From positions 1-58,678 of the forward strand of contig JAPZRK010000017.1 of the NCBI GenBank assembly GCA_027531445.1: DNA of 58,678 bases, read 5' to 3'. Origin of the DNA: Leptospira sp. (GTDB lineage Bacteria; Spirochaetota; Leptospiria; Leptospirales; Leptospiraceae). This document shows, piece after piece, positions 17,762-26,545 of this stretch. The number at the start of each line of letters is the position of its first letter. Within the stretch, counting starts at the first letter, position 1. A program made the translations under genes and the position numbers. The notes under the pieces are model-generated. The model was not told the origin of the DNA and made no database searches. It saw only the letters and a list, made by a program, of their open reading frames with translations.

Positions 17762-18921
17762 GGAGCATCTCCGTTTGAATTACCAGTCTCAGGTGAATTC
17801 AATGGTTGAGTCACAGGAGGATTTTGAGTGTTTGTGTCAGTACGATTCAATTGTCTTTGCGTGTTTGAATTTATTTTTTTCTGACCGTTCGGTTGCTTTT
17901 GTGAATTATAATCTTTCTCTTTTGGAAAGTCTATCTCTCCAAAATAAGGTCCATCGATCTGAACGGATTTTTCGGCTGGCCATTCTTCTCTCCACTTTTC
18001 TGGGAGTTTTTTGAGAATAATCACATGTAAAAGATTATCGAATGCAACAAAGGGTCTCACATAAGCAGTCTTAAATGATCCGTTCCTTGCACCTTCTTCG
18101 ACGATGATGCCTACTGGAATACCTTGAGGAAAAACACCTGATCCACCTGAAGAATACACAGGTTTACCAATTTTACTGAATCCTTCCGTAAAATACGTGT
18201 TACTTGAACTTGGTTGAGTGGGACCCATCGGAAATGTTCCGATCGCTTTTGGATCAATTACAATTCCCGAGTCTATATAATCTAACAGAACTTCTGTGCC
18301 ACGACCGCTATTTCCCGAAAGGGATGCCCAAAGATTGGTGCCAGGAACGGCAACACCCATGGAAAAGTTTGAATTGATAAGAGGCTGAACCACTGCGGAC
18401 CCTTTTGAGACAGCAATGATTTTGCCTACAAGTGCTTCCGTAAATTTACCTTTTTCATCCAAAGCTCGCGCTACGACAGGCATGTAAGGTTTGATCCCGA
18501 CTTCACTTCCTTTTCCAATGATGATCGTTCGGTAGATGGAATTGAGTCGTACACTCAATACCTCTGCACGTACAGATGGCGGATCCGATCGAAGTGGAAA
18601 GTTCAATTCCTGCCTCAATATGGCGTTTTCAGCTTTGAGACGATCTACATCTTTGGAGAGCTGGCGGTATTCTTCCATGACGTTCAAACAAGAATCGCGC
18701 TCTTCTCTGACCCGTTCAAAGGATTCTAATTTATTGTATGAGCTCTTAATAAGGCTCCCGAATGAGTCAAATGACCCGGAAAAGAAGTCACCAACGCCTT
18801 GGAACGAGGCAATACCTCTCACCATGAAGTTTCCATTCCAAATAAGGGAGGTAAAAGAAAATATGATGACAAACCCAATGGAAAGGGCTTCTCCGTTGCG
18901 ACTGAATCGGTTCCAAATCAT
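17758..18921 (-). CDS. mreC: rod shape-determining protein MreC
   Basis: About 387 residues from ATG 18921. A single N-terminal membrane helix, a coiled coil (SFERVREERDSCLNVMEEY...LKAENAILRQEL) and a periplasmic beta-domain with RAEVLSVRLNSIYRTIIIGKGSEVG and GVFPQGIPVGIIVE give the classic MreC order. MreC scaffolds PBP2/RodA in the elongasome. A longer frame to 19119 would overlap the divergent gene and carry 66 residues unlike MreC; the internal start leaves a 99-base divergent promoter region. The C-terminus is a Gln/Asn/Pro-rich tail. No mreB is in the window upstream of it. Confidence 0.92.
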   Translation of the reverse strand: MIWNRFSRNGEALSIGFVIIFSFTSLIWNGNFMVRGIASFQGVGDFFSGSFDSFGSLIKSSYNKLESFERVREERDSCLNVMEEYRQLSKDVDRLKAENAILRQELNFPLRSDPPSVRAEVLSVRLNSIYRTIIIGKGSEVGIKPYMPVVARALDEKGKFTEALVGKIIAVSKGSAVVQPLINSNFSMGVAVPGTNLWASLSGNSGRGTEVLLDYIDSGIVIDPKAIGTFPMGPTQPSSSNTYFTEGFSKIGKPVYSSGGSGVFPQGIPVGIIVEEGARNGSFKTAYVRPFVAFDNLLHVIILKKLPEKWREEWPAEKSVQIDGPYFGEIDFPKEKDYNSQKQPNGQKKINSNTQRQLNRTDTNTQNPPVTQPLNSPETGNSNGDAP

Positions 18922-19020
18922 GGATATTATGTCACATAAAATTAGGGTGAAATAAAAATTCAAGTAGATATCTTTGCGAGTCGATTTTCCTGCTGTTTTC
19001 GTAGAGAATGTTTCCAAAGT

Positions 19021-19437
19021 ATGAAAAAGGTTTCGCTCCTCCTCCTTACCCTGGCTTTCGTTTCGATTTATGCTCAGAACTCCGTCGTAGATTTCAAAAC
19101 GAAGAATAAAACCAATCAACTCGAAAGAACGGAAATGCTCGATTTAATGCGATCAAAGATCAAATCGGAATTGAAGTTTGATGTTCAATTTGTAGTCCAA
19201 CATTTCAAAGTCAGTGGAGACTTTGCATGGCTTAAGGCAGATGCAAAAAGATTAGATGGGAAAGAATTCGTTTTTGAAAACGAGGGAGAATATGACTGCT
19301 GTCATGTGGAGGCTCTTTTTGGAAAGGTGAAGGGTAAATGGACCCTAGTTGAAGGTAACTATTTCAGTACAGACGTTTGGTGGTCAGACATAGAGAAAAA
19401 ATTCCCTTCAGCGAATAAACTGATATTCAAGGACTAA
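19021..19437 (+). CDS. small periplasmic protein of unknown function
   Basis: 138 residues with a Sec signal peptide ending SIYA-QN. The mature part has a helix (MLDLMRSKIKSEL) and several strands ending in KGKWTLVEGNYFSTDVWW, which suggests a small alpha/beta sandwich of NTF2- or cystatin-like type, similar in outline to proteins that look like DUF4878/SnoaL folds. Two adjacent cysteines (DCCHVE) are notable. It is divergent from mreC and convergent with the ABC permease gene. No function can be assigned. Confidence 0.68.
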   Translation: MKKVSLLLLTLAFVSIYAQNSVVDFKTKNKTNQLERTEMLDLMRSKIKSELKFDVQFVVQHFKVSGDFAWLKADAKRLDGKEFVFENEGEYDCCHVEALFGKVKGKWTLVEGNYFSTDVWWSDIEKKFPSANKLIFKD

Positions 19438-19473
19438 ATGGTAAGAGAGAATATCAGAGTATCAGCTAACTGG

Positions 19474-20235
19474 TTACTTTCGAAGGCGATAGCCGGTTTT
19501 AAAAATCCACCAAATGAGTACGGAACAAACTGTTAAAAATAATAACACAAATGATAAACTGATTTCAACACTAACGTCTGAAATTTCGTAGAAGCTCCAT
19601 CGAAAACCACTAACCAAATACAATACCGGATTGAGCATACAAACTTTTTGCCAAAATGGTGGGAGCATATTCACGGAGTAAAAACTTCCGCCTAAAAAAA
19701 CCAAAGGTGTGATGACGAGCATCGGGATAATTTGCAATTTTTCAAAACTATCGGCCCAGATTCCAATGATGAATCCAAACAAACTAAATGAAAGCGAAGT
19801 TAAGATCAAAAACAAAAGCATATAAAACGGATGTTTGATGGTAACTGGTACAAAAAGTGATGAGGTCGCAAGCATAATGAGTCCAAGAATAATTGACTTA
19901 CTTGCTGCTGCGCCTACAAATCCAATAACGATTTCGATCATTGTGATAGGAGCGGAAAGAATTTCATAAATAGTGCCTGTAAACTTTGGGAAATAAATTC
20001 CGAAAGAAGCATTTCCTATACTTTCCGTAAGAAGTGATAACATAATGAGTCCAGGAACGATAAAGGATCCGTAGGGGACTCCATTTACTTCTTGGATTCG
20101 AGAACCTATTGCAGAGCCAAAGACAACAAAGTAAAGTGATGTAGAAATGACAGGAGAGGCGATGCTTTGCATCAATGTACGCCAGGTTCTTTTCATTTCG
20201 AATAAGTAAATGGATTTGATTGCGTAAAAATTCAT
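19474..20235 (-). CDS. ABC-2 type transporter permease
   Basis: About 253 residues from ATG 20235, chosen for an AGGA site six bases upstream. Six predicted membrane helices with the ABC-2 membrane domain pattern (SPVISTSLYFVVFGSAIG, IVPGLIMLSLL, LVFLGGSFYSVNMLPPFWQKV, NPVLYLVSGFRW). It forms the transmembrane part of an exporter with the ATPase encoded one base upstream. The substrate could be a drug, lipid or polysaccharide-linked molecule; DrrAB- and NodIJ-type systems share this architecture. Nothing narrows it. Confidence 0.9.
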   Translation of the reverse strand: MNFYAIKSIYLFEMKRTWRTLMQSIASPVISTSLYFVVFGSAIGSRIQEVNGVPYGSFIVPGLIMLSLLTESIGNASFGIYFPKFTGTIYEILSAPITMIEIVIGFVGAAASKSIILGLIMLATSSLFVPVTIKHPFYMLLFLILTSLSFSLFGFIIGIWADSFEKLQIIPMLVITPLVFLGGSFYSVNMLPPFWQKVCMLNPVLYLVSGFRWSFYEISDVSVEISLSFVLLFLTVCSVLIWWIFKTGYRLRK

Positions 20236-20236
20236 A

Positions 20237-21169
20237 TCATTCCTGTACCAATTGAACAAAGATCTCTTCTAAACTACTTTGTTTTGTGTCTAAATCAACG
20301 AAGTGGATTTTGGCTTTCTTTAGATCATCTAACAAATGAGTAATGCCGTTTTCCTTATTTTTTGTGTCGTAAGTGTAAACCAATTCAATGCCGGTTGAAG
20401 ATAATTCTAATTTATATTTTTTGAGTGCAACGGGTAATTTTGTGATGGGTTTTAGTAAACTTAGTGTTAGTTGCTTTTTTCCTAATTTTCGCATCAGAAT
20501 GTTTTTGTCCTCTACGAGAATGATATCTCCCTTGCTCATGATTCCAATTCGGTCTGCGATTTCTTCGGCTTCCTCGATATAGTGTGTGGTCAGAATGATT
20601 GTGACTCCTGAAGACCGTAAATTATTTACAATTTTCCACATATCTTTTCTGAGTTCAACATCCACGCCCGCGGTAGGTTCATCCAAAAATAGTACTTTCG
20701 GTTCGTGTGCTAAAGCCTTTGCGATCAATACTCGTCTTTTCATTCCACCAGACAATGTCATGATCATACTGTCCTTTTTATCCCATAACGTAAGGGATTT
20801 TAATAAGGTTTCGATATACTGTGGATTAGGTGGCTTTCCAAACAATCCTCTAGTAAAGTTGACAGTATCCAAAACAGTTTCAAATGCATGCACACTCAAC
20901 TCTTGTGGAACGAGGCCAATCATTTTCCGACTTTGCAGAAAATCTTTCTGAATGTCATGACCTGCAACTAATACAGTTCCAGAGCTAGGATTTACAAGGC
21001 CACAGATAATTGAGATGAGAGTTGTTTTGCCTGCACCGTTTGGTCCCAGGAGTGCAAGGATCTCTCCTTTGCGAATCTCCAAGTTTATACTCTTCAAAGC
21101 TTGGAATCCGTTTGTATAGGATTTGGATAAGGAGGCGATAGAAACGATAGAAGGTTCAGCAGGGTTCAT
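20237..21169 (-). CDS. ABC transporter ATP-binding protein (DrrA type)
   Basis: About 310 residues. Walker A GPNGAGKTT, signature LSGGMKRRVLIAKALAHEP and Walker B VLFLDEPTAG are all intact, with the GVD D-loop and a switch histidine in LTTHYIEEAEE. A C-terminal extension of ~90 residues (SLLKPITKLPVALKKY...) is typical of DrrA-like ATPases. ATG 21169 is taken as start; TTG 21220 would add 17 residues without an obvious ribosome site. It pairs with the ABC-2 permease one base downstream. Confidence 0.92.
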   Translation of the reverse strand: MNPAEPSIVSIASLSKSYTNGFQALKSINLEIRKGEILALLGPNGAGKTTLISIICGLVNPSSGTVLVAGHDIQKDFLQSRKMIGLVPQELSVHAFETVLDTVNFTRGLFGKPPNPQYIETLLKSLTLWDKKDSMIMTLSGGMKRRVLIAKALAHEPKVLFLDEPTAGVDVELRKDMWKIVNNLRSSGVTIILTTHYIEEAEEIADRIGIMSKGDIILVEDKNILMRKLGKKQLTLSLLKPITKLPVALKKYKLELSSTGIELVYTYDTKNKENGITHLLDDLKKAKIHFVDLDTKQSSLEEIFVQLVQE

Positions 21170-21296
21170 AAGTTTATTGTAATCAATTCTTCTACAGGCT
21201 TTTGGTAAGTAATCGCTCAAGAATCAAAAGAATCGAGCGCATTTTTTGAGATACAGAATATTAAATTAAGTCAAAATGAGTTAAGGTTGGGAAATC

Positions 21297-21944
21297 ATGT
21301 CAAAGAAAATTGGAATTTTAGGCTCAGGATCTGTTGCACAAACACTGGCTAGTGGCTTTTTGAAATATGGCTATCAAGTCATGATGGGTACACGTGATCC
21401 ACAAAAATTGAATGATTTTATCGGGAAATCTTCCGGAAAAATATTAGTAGGGAGCTTTTTGGAAACGGCTCAGTTTGGCGAAATCATCGTTCTTGCTGTA
21501 AAGGGAAGTATCGCAAAATCCTTAGTTACCGAGATCAGCAATGCTTTGGTTGGTAAAGTCGTGATAGATCCGACAAATCCAATTTCGGATCAGACTCCAG
21601 TTGATGGAGTGTTGCATTTTTTTACCGATATCAACAAATCTCTTATGGAAGAGTTACAAGAAATATCACCTAGCGCACATTTCGTGAAGGCATTTAGTTG
21701 TATTGGCGGTAATTTTATGGTTGATGCGGAATTTAATGGCATCCGTCCCTCTATGTTTATTTGTGGAAATGACACACATGCAAAAGGAGAAGTCACTCAG
21801 GTTCTGCATCAATTCGGATTTGATGTCGAGGATATGGGATCAGTGGTTTCTGCAAGAGCAATTGAACCTCTTTGTATGCTATGGTGTATACCTGGACTCA
21901 AAAATAATAGCTGGTCTCATGCATTCAAATTGTTAAGAAAATGA
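21297..21944 (+). CDS. NADP-dependent oxidoreductase, F420-type family
   Basis: 215 residues with a Rossmann fold: GILGSGSVAQTLASGF at the N-terminus (GxGxxA type) and MGTRDPQKL after the second strand, suiting NADP. The family includes F420:NADP oxidoreductases and many YqeC-/DinB-like reductases; VDPTNPISD and VKAFSCIGGNFM are typical of the short bacterial members that act on unknown substrates. No F420 biosynthesis genes are visible here, so F420 use is not implied. It stands alone between the ABC ATPase and a long intergenic stretch. Confidence 0.85.
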   Translation: MSKKIGILGSGSVAQTLASGFLKYGYQVMMGTRDPQKLNDFIGKSSGKILVGSFLETAQFGEIIVLAVKGSIAKSLVTEISNALVGKVVIDPTNPISDQTPVDGVLHFFTDINKSLMEELQEISPSAHFVKAFSCIGGNFMVDAEFNGIRPSMFICGNDTHAKGEVTQVLHQFGFDVEDMGSVVSARAIEPLCMLWCIPGLKNNSWSHAFKLLRK

Positions 21945-22251
21945 TCTAATATTACTTGGCGGTAGATTCTTGCCATTTTTGGTTTTTTCCAAAGAAAACC
22001 AAATCTTGTTGGCAAGACTCAATCATCGCTGCTATGAAACTTAAATGGATTCAACTCGCTACTGGATTGCATATAGACAGATGGAACGAATTGGAATGAT
22101 CTTCGCTTGATCAATATGTTTAAAAAACTATCAGTTGACTTGCAAAAGTAAATCAGTTCTTTCTTGCATCCGATCTGAAACTTTTGAATTTTATTTTTGG
22201 AAACATTCAAATAATCATTTACATCAGAAATTTTTTTCGTCTGATGTTGGC
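21945..22251. other. 307-base gene-free stretch
   Basis: After the oxidoreductase stop, this stretch contains a large two-step inverted repeat (21968-22017) and then AT-rich sequence before the YHYH lipoprotein start. I see no gene with plausible codon use; the frame on the minus strand is short and atypical. Promoters for the lipoprotein presumably lie in the second half. Confidence 0.7.
21968..22017. repeat. two-step inverted repeat
   Basis: Outer arms TCTTGCCA (21968-21975) and TGGCAAGA (22010-22017) and inner arms TTTGGTTTT (21978-21986) and AAAACCAAA (21995-22003) pair perfectly on either side of an 8-base loop. The inner arms carry T and A runs. It may act as a transcription terminator or be a small repeat element; only one copy is evident in the window. 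Confidence 0.6.
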
Positions 22252-23118
22252 ATGAAAAACTTTAAAATAGTTGCGTTGCTCTTAACATTTGCCTTGGCTT
22301 CACAATGTAAGTCTGAAAAAAAAGATGATTCCTCATCTACCTTGGCTCTGCTTGCGCTAGTGAGTAGTGCATCTACATCTAGCTGTACTACATCATTTGG
22401 TGCAGGTGTTCCAGATTGGATCAAAAACTCTTTCACATGTGTGACGGTTTCTGTAAGCGGAACGAATTATGTTTTCAAAACCAATTCACTTCCGACATAC
22501 AAAAGCGCCTATTGGGCTTCAACTAATTCTCTCTACGAATCTGCGCTATATTCTAATTCTACTAAGTCTAATGCTGTAAATCCAAATAAGATTTCATCGC
22601 AGAATGTAACATTAACTATACCAACTAACAATACAACGACTAATGCTGGTTCGGTAGCTGGTGGTGCAGTCGGGGTAGCAACAAACGGAATCATTTTATA
22701 CAACGATGCGGCGGCTCCAGGAGATTCACTTTCTACTGAATACTATTCATTTGATACTTCGCAAGGTCATCCTACGAATACTGGTGCATATCATTACCAT
22801 GTTGAGCCCCCAAAATTGAGTAATAACGATTCAAAAATGATCGGGATTGCCTTGGACGGTTATTTGGTTTTTGGAAAAAAGCACGATTCTACTGCCAATC
22901 CTACGACAGGTTTTACACTAGGTGGATCTACAAGTTCTACAAAGTGTATTGTATCGGGAAAAGAAACGGAAGTCCCGGAAACATGGGATCAAGCCGCAAA
23001 CTATAACTTAAGTAAAACTTCTGGAACCGCACGTCATTATCACGTAAATAACGGAAGTGAAGTCAATGGAATTTTGATTTCGGGTAGATACATTGGAACG
23101 GCAGGTACTTCCAACTAA
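22252..23118 (+). CDS. YHYH-domain lipoprotein
   Basis: About 288 residues from ATG 22252. Signal peptide with relaxed spirochaetal lipobox LASQC (Cys about 20), then a Ser/Lys/Asp-rich linker. The mature part contains the YHYH motif (GAYHYHVEP, about residue 180) with DGYLVFG and a late ARHYHVNNG. YHYH proteins often accompany SCO1-like proteins in Leptospira and other bacteria, and histidine clusters suggest metal binding. The following MORN-like lipoprotein and SCO1 gene are 26 bases away and then overlapping, so an envelope copper or oxidase assembly function is a reasonable inference. Confidence 0.82.
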   Translation: MKNFKIVALLLTFALASQCKSEKKDDSSSTLALLALVSSASTSSCTTSFGAGVPDWIKNSFTCVTVSVSGTNYVFKTNSLPTYKSAYWASTNSLYESALYSNSTKSNAVNPNKISSQNVTLTIPTNNTTTNAGSVAGGAVGVATNGIILYNDAAAPGDSLSTEYYSFDTSQGHPTNTGAYHYHVEPPKLSNNDSKMIGIALDGYLVFGKKHDSTANPTTGFTLGGSTSSTKCIVSGKETEVPETWDQAANYNLSKTSGTARHYHVNNGSEVNGILISGRYIGTAGTSN

Positions 23119-23144
23119 TTTCAACTTCTTTTGTTTGGCACGGT

Positions 23145-23717
23145 ATGAGAATACAATTATTTTGCGTTTTTTGTTTCATTCTATTTTCCCTTCCGCATTG
23201 CGGAGGGAAAATCGTAATGGACAACGATCCCGAAATAACGATTGGGCTAGAGAGCGTTTATTTCTATAGAGGTGAAAGATTCACTGGGATCATGAAGGCT
23301 ATACATCCAAATGGGATTATTCGCCTAACTAACTTTAAAGATGGTCTAGAAGATGGTCGGGCCTTTGATACCTTTCCGAATGGACTACTGGCCGCCGAAT
23401 ATTTTTACAACAAAGGAAAATTTGTCGGAGTCCATAGAGCATGGTATGAATCTGGAAAGGCTAGATTTCGATATGAGTACAATGAGCAAGGTCTTGCGCA
23501 TGGAGAACACTGGGAGTGGCATGAAGAAGGAAATGTCTTCCGATATTCTCGTTACGAAAATGGTGTTTCTATCGGTACAAAAGTTTGGAGGAAGGATGGA
23601 AAGATCTATTCGAATTATGCCTTTACTCCCGAACGCTTGTATGGAGTTATCGGCTCAAAATTATGTTTTAAATTGAAAGGCGATGAGTCTAACCAAAAAA
23701 CGGTTATTAACCCATGA
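23145..23717 (+). CDS. lipoprotein with MORN-like repeats
   Basis: 190 residues. Signal peptide with lipobox LPHC (Cys about 19). The mature part is a series of MORN_2-type repeats: HPNGIIRLTNFKDGLEDGR, FPNGLLAAEYFYNKGKFVG, YESGKARFRYEY, HEEGNVFRYSRYENG, WRKDGKIYSNYAF. MORN repeats of this type occur in YwqK-like proteins and probably form an extended beta-structure that binds other proteins or membranes. It overlaps the start of the SCO1 gene by four bases (ATGA) and follows the YHYH gene, so it is probably part of the same envelope complex. Confidence 0.82.
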   Translation: MRIQLFCVFCFILFSLPHCGGKIVMDNDPEITIGLESVYFYRGERFTGIMKAIHPNGIIRLTNFKDGLEDGRAFDTFPNGLLAAEYFYNKGKFVGVHRAWYESGKARFRYEYNEQGLAHGEHWEWHEEGNVFRYSRYENGVSIGTKVWRKDGKIYSNYAFTPERLYGVIGSKLCFKLKGDESNQKTVINP

Positions 23718-24439
23718 AAATGAGATTCGTTATTTCAATCGCGATTGCACTCTGTATTGCTAGTGTTCTCGTTTTTTTTATTTTTAACCGTCATTTTAAA
23801 GAGGATGGTTTTAGAGATACTTCGCTCACTTTTTTTGCAAAACCAAAAAATGATAAACTACCGCACTTTCGTGGAAAGGATTTAGAAGCGTTTTGGCCTA
23901 ATGATTCCCGCGACCAACAAGATGCACGTAAGGTAAATAAATTTGAATTTAAAAATCAGATGGGGAAACAAGTAGATCAAAATCACTTTCAAAATAAGAT
24001 CACAGTTGTCTCATTCTTCTTTGCGAAATGTCATGGCATTTGTCCAAACATCGTGCGTAATTTGAAATTCGTTCAAAGCAGATATCTCAAGGATGATCAA
24101 GTGCAAATAGTATCTTACTCGGTGACGCCAGATCTTGATACGCCCGAAGAACTGAATAAATTTGCCGAACAAAAAGGTATATATCACACAAAGTGGAATC
24201 TCCTAACGGGAGATCGAGTAAGAGTCTTTGAGCTGGCAAGGAATACATTCCAAGCCGATACAAATACAACCAACAAAGATCCAAATCGTGATTTTGTGCA
24301 CTCAGAACAAATCTTTCTCATTGGACCTGATTTGAACTTTCGAGGAGTTTACAATGGGAACAAATCCGATTCAGTAAAGACTATGATTGAAGATATTTTG
24401 ATCCTAGAAAAAGAATCCAACGCACGATCAGGTACATAA
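23714..24439 (+). CDS. SCO1/SenC-family copper chaperone
   Basis: 241 residues with an N-terminal membrane anchor (about 5-25) and a thioredoxin-like SCO domain. The copper ligands are present as CHGIC (CxxxC) in FFAKCHGICPN, and the conserved distal His as FVHSEQIFLI. SCO proteins deliver copper to, or reduce the Cu-A site of, cytochrome c oxidase. PDLDTPEELNKFAEQ is typical. It overlaps the MORN lipoprotein gene by four bases, and no oxidase subunit is adjacent, so copper handling may not be limited to oxidase assembly. Confidence 0.88.
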   Translation: MKMRFVISIAIALCIASVLVFFIFNRHFKEDGFRDTSLTFFAKPKNDKLPHFRGKDLEAFWPNDSRDQQDARKVNKFEFKNQMGKQVDQNHFQNKITVVSFFFAKCHGICPNIVRNLKFVQSRYLKDDQVQIVSYSVTPDLDTPEELNKFAEQKGIYHTKWNLLTGDRVRVFELARNTFQADTNTTNKDPNRDFVHSEQIFLIGPDLNFRGVYNGNKSDSVKTMIEDILILEKESNARSGT

Positions 24440-24447
24440 TTGGAATC

Positions 24448-25653
24448 GTGATACAGAACAATATTACAAGTTGGCTTTTGAGCGAGGCACAAAACTTTCC
24501 TACTGTGCCTGAGCTCTTTGATGCTCTAATATTCCAATTGGATAAAGAAGGCATTCCTATTGTTAGGGCGAATATCTCCTTACCCACCTTACACCCGCAT
24601 GTTATAGTCTTCATTTTTAAATGGCGTAGAAAAAATCTAGCGGATCTTCCGATCCTTAGTACTTACTTAAAAGGAAGTAGGATCATCGACCTAGAATTTG
24701 GCTCAGTCGAGGAATCCCATTATGGATACGGTGTTTATGATGGTGATCTCCATATCAATTCTCCTTTTCGGGATCTCGCATTGGGAGCGCGTCGCATCCA
24801 TCATAATTTTCTACCAAATACAACAAATTTACGATATCCGGTATTGAACGATTTATCAAAGTTAGGTGCCACTGGTTACTTGGCTTTGTCAATTTATTTT
24901 TCTGATAACAAACAATCTCCCACTAGCTGGTCTACCGATAAAGCTGGAGGATTTACAGAAGATGACATCAGACTGATCGAAGGATTTCTTCCAGCTTTAC
25001 AACTCATTCTTGAGCTTAGAATGAGCCATCACAAAAATCGAAACTTGCTGGAACTTTATCTTGGCAAACAAACAGGTCAACGTGTCTTAGAAGGTACTAT
25101 TCAAAGGGGAGATATCAAAACGATTCACTCTGTCATCTGGTATTCTGATTTAAGAAATTTTACTAAGATGTCAAACGAACTAACCGAATATGAAGTGATT
25201 GAAAAATTGAATCATTACTTTGAAGTTGTTTCTGATTGTATCGAATCTGCTGGTGGTGAGATATTAAAGTTTATCGGTGATGCCGTGCTTGCCATCTTTC
25301 CTTTGGAAAACCAGGACCCAAAGTTGTTGACTCGTAAGGCAATTGAAGCCGCGCAAAATTCATTTGCTTTGTTGGGAACAAACGAAGCAGGGGAACCGAT
25401 ACAAGGTGTCGCACTTCACAAAGGACATATTCAATACGGAAACATTGGGGGAAAAAACCGTTTGGATTTTACAGTTATTGGAAATGCAGTCAATCTCGCG
25501 GCCCGCATGGAATCTCTGTGTGGAAAGCTTGGAAAAGAAATCTTAATTTCGAAAGAAATAGCTAACTTGTTTCCTGAACAAACACGTTCCATAGGAAGTT
25601 TTGAATTGAAAGGGTTTTCTGATTCTAAAGAAATCTTTGAATGGATCAGCTAA
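24448..25653 (+). CDS. class IIIb adenylate/guanylate cyclase
   Basis: 401 residues, GTG start, eight bases after the SCO1 stop. The N-terminal ~200 residues form an uncharacterised sensor-like region with no membrane helix; the C-terminal ~180 form a cyclase domain. Metal Asp residues are in IWYSDLRNF and KFIGDAV, the purine Lys is in EILKFIGD, and the catalytic Asn and Arg are in GNAVNLAARME. The residue before VIG is Thr (FTVIG), the hallmark of class IIIb enzymes, many of which respond to bicarbonate. All catalytic positions are intact, so cAMP production is expected. Confidence 0.88.
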   Translation: MIQNNITSWLLSEAQNFPTVPELFDALIFQLDKEGIPIVRANISLPTLHPHVIVFIFKWRRKNLADLPILSTYLKGSRIIDLEFGSVEESHYGYGVYDGDLHINSPFRDLALGARRIHHNFLPNTTNLRYPVLNDLSKLGATGYLALSIYFSDNKQSPTSWSTDKAGGFTEDDIRLIEGFLPALQLILELRMSHHKNRNLLELYLGKQTGQRVLEGTIQRGDIKTIHSVIWYSDLRNFTKMSNELTEYEVIEKLNHYFEVVSDCIESAGGEILKFIGDAVLAIFPLENQDPKLLTRKAIEAAQNSFALLGTNEAGEPIQGVALHKGHIQYGNIGGKNRLDFTVIGNAVNLAARMESLCGKLGKEILISKEIANLFPEQTRSIGSFELKGFSDSKEIFEWIS

Positions 25654-25675
25654 CAAAATAAGTAATATGCAATAT

Positions 25676-26260
25676 CTAGATATTAAGCTCCTCTAACATC
25701 TCTTGTTTCATTTCATCAAAATAAATTACGTTACCAGTCATGACATAAAATTGAGCATTCCCTTGGAATATTTTTAAAAATGTTTTTGCTTTTTGTTTTG
25801 AATTAAATTTTTGTTTTAACAATCCCTCATTTTTTTTCCGTTCAAAATAATCACTCAAAGTTTCAATCCACAAGTTCAAGATAGAACTCGCCTTGTCTCT
25901 GCTCGACTCTGAAATTTCCGAGCTACTCATAAACCGCGCTATCGGGCAACCAAAAAATGACTTACTTCTGATTTGTCGTTTTAGCAGTGAAATCCAAAGG
26001 GATACGAAGTCGGCTGGAGTCTGGGCTTTTGCCATTAAAATCTTCCAACCTTCATTGAAAGCGTGTCCACGCTGATCTAAATAGATATTACCGAGTTCTT
26101 CTTTGTCTTGAAAATAACGGTAAAAACTAGCCTTGTGGGTCGATGAATCATCGATGATTTGATTAACTGTAGTGGCATCATAACCTTGTTTGTAAAAAAG
26201 ATCGAGTGCTGTTGCGACAAGTCTTTCCTTAGGTCCCAAATTTGTCATTTTCTCGTCCAA
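25676..26260 (-). CDS. TetR-family repressor with a conserved Cys
   Basis: 194 residues. The N-terminal HTH has GYDATTVNQIIDDSSTHKASFYRYF; the C-terminal part has SFFGCPIARFMSSSEISESSRD, typical of LmrA/YxaF- and NemR-like TetR proteins. The Cys in FGCPI is a candidate electrophile or redox sensor. Divergently transcribed from the dehydrogenase gene; two mirror-image operators lie between them. Convergent with the cyclase gene. Confidence 0.88.
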   Translation of the reverse strand: MDEKMTNLGPKERLVATALDLFYKQGYDATTVNQIIDDSSTHKASFYRYFQDKEELGNIYLDQRGHAFNEGWKILMAKAQTPADFVSLWISLLKRQIRSKSFFGCPIARFMSSSEISESSRDKASSILNLWIETLSDYFERKKNEGLLKQKFNSKQKAKTFLKIFQGNAQFYVMTGNVIYFDEMKQEMLEELNI

Positions 26261-26287
26261 TTTTTTATAAATTCACAATAAAATTGA

Positions 26288-26303
26288 TAGACTATTTGGT
26301 CTA
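26288..26303. promoter_or_regulatory. TetR operator 1 of the dehydrogenase locus
   Basis: TAGACTATTTGGTCTA forms inverted repeat TAGAC-N6-GTCTA. It lies 28 bases before the TetR start and is the exact reverse complement of operator 2. The shape matches TetR-family boxes, including the NemR-type pattern I recall. Confidence 0.8.
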
Positions 26304-26331
26304 CATGAAATTAATCTGTTTCGTATATCGA

Positions 26332-26347
26332 TAGACCAAATAGTCTA
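26332..26347. promoter_or_regulatory. TetR operator 2 of the dehydrogenase locus
   Basis: TAGACCAAATAGTCTA, exact reverse complement of operator 1, centre-to-centre distance 44 bases. Placed between the regulator and the dehydrogenase, so both promoters could be repressed. Confidence 0.8.
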
Positions 26348-26545
26348 TCGGAGTGGAGATTTCGTGAATAACAACAAAACCAACATTCGTCATAATTGTT
26401 ATCATTGAAAAAATGATCAAATGAGCCGTGTGACAAAGAATTGGAATGCAACGCTTGTTCAAAAAGTACTGTGGAATCATTAAAAAATCGTGATGTTTTA
26501 ATTTGAGATCAAAAAAAGAACGAACAAACAATAAGGACTATTAAA

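Noticed and set aside
18536..18955. 139-codon plus-strand frame inside mreC
   Set aside because: Antisense shadow; mreC has clear domain structure on the other strand.
25671..25684. 14-base perfect palindrome AATATCTAGATATT near the end of the TetR gene
   Set aside because: A+T-rich and inside a coding end between convergent genes; too weak and without a T run to call a terminator.
26301..26531. 76-codon minus-strand frame between the TetR gene and the dehydrogenase
   Set aside because: It lies over the second operator and the dehydrogenase leader, has low complexity and no ribosome site.
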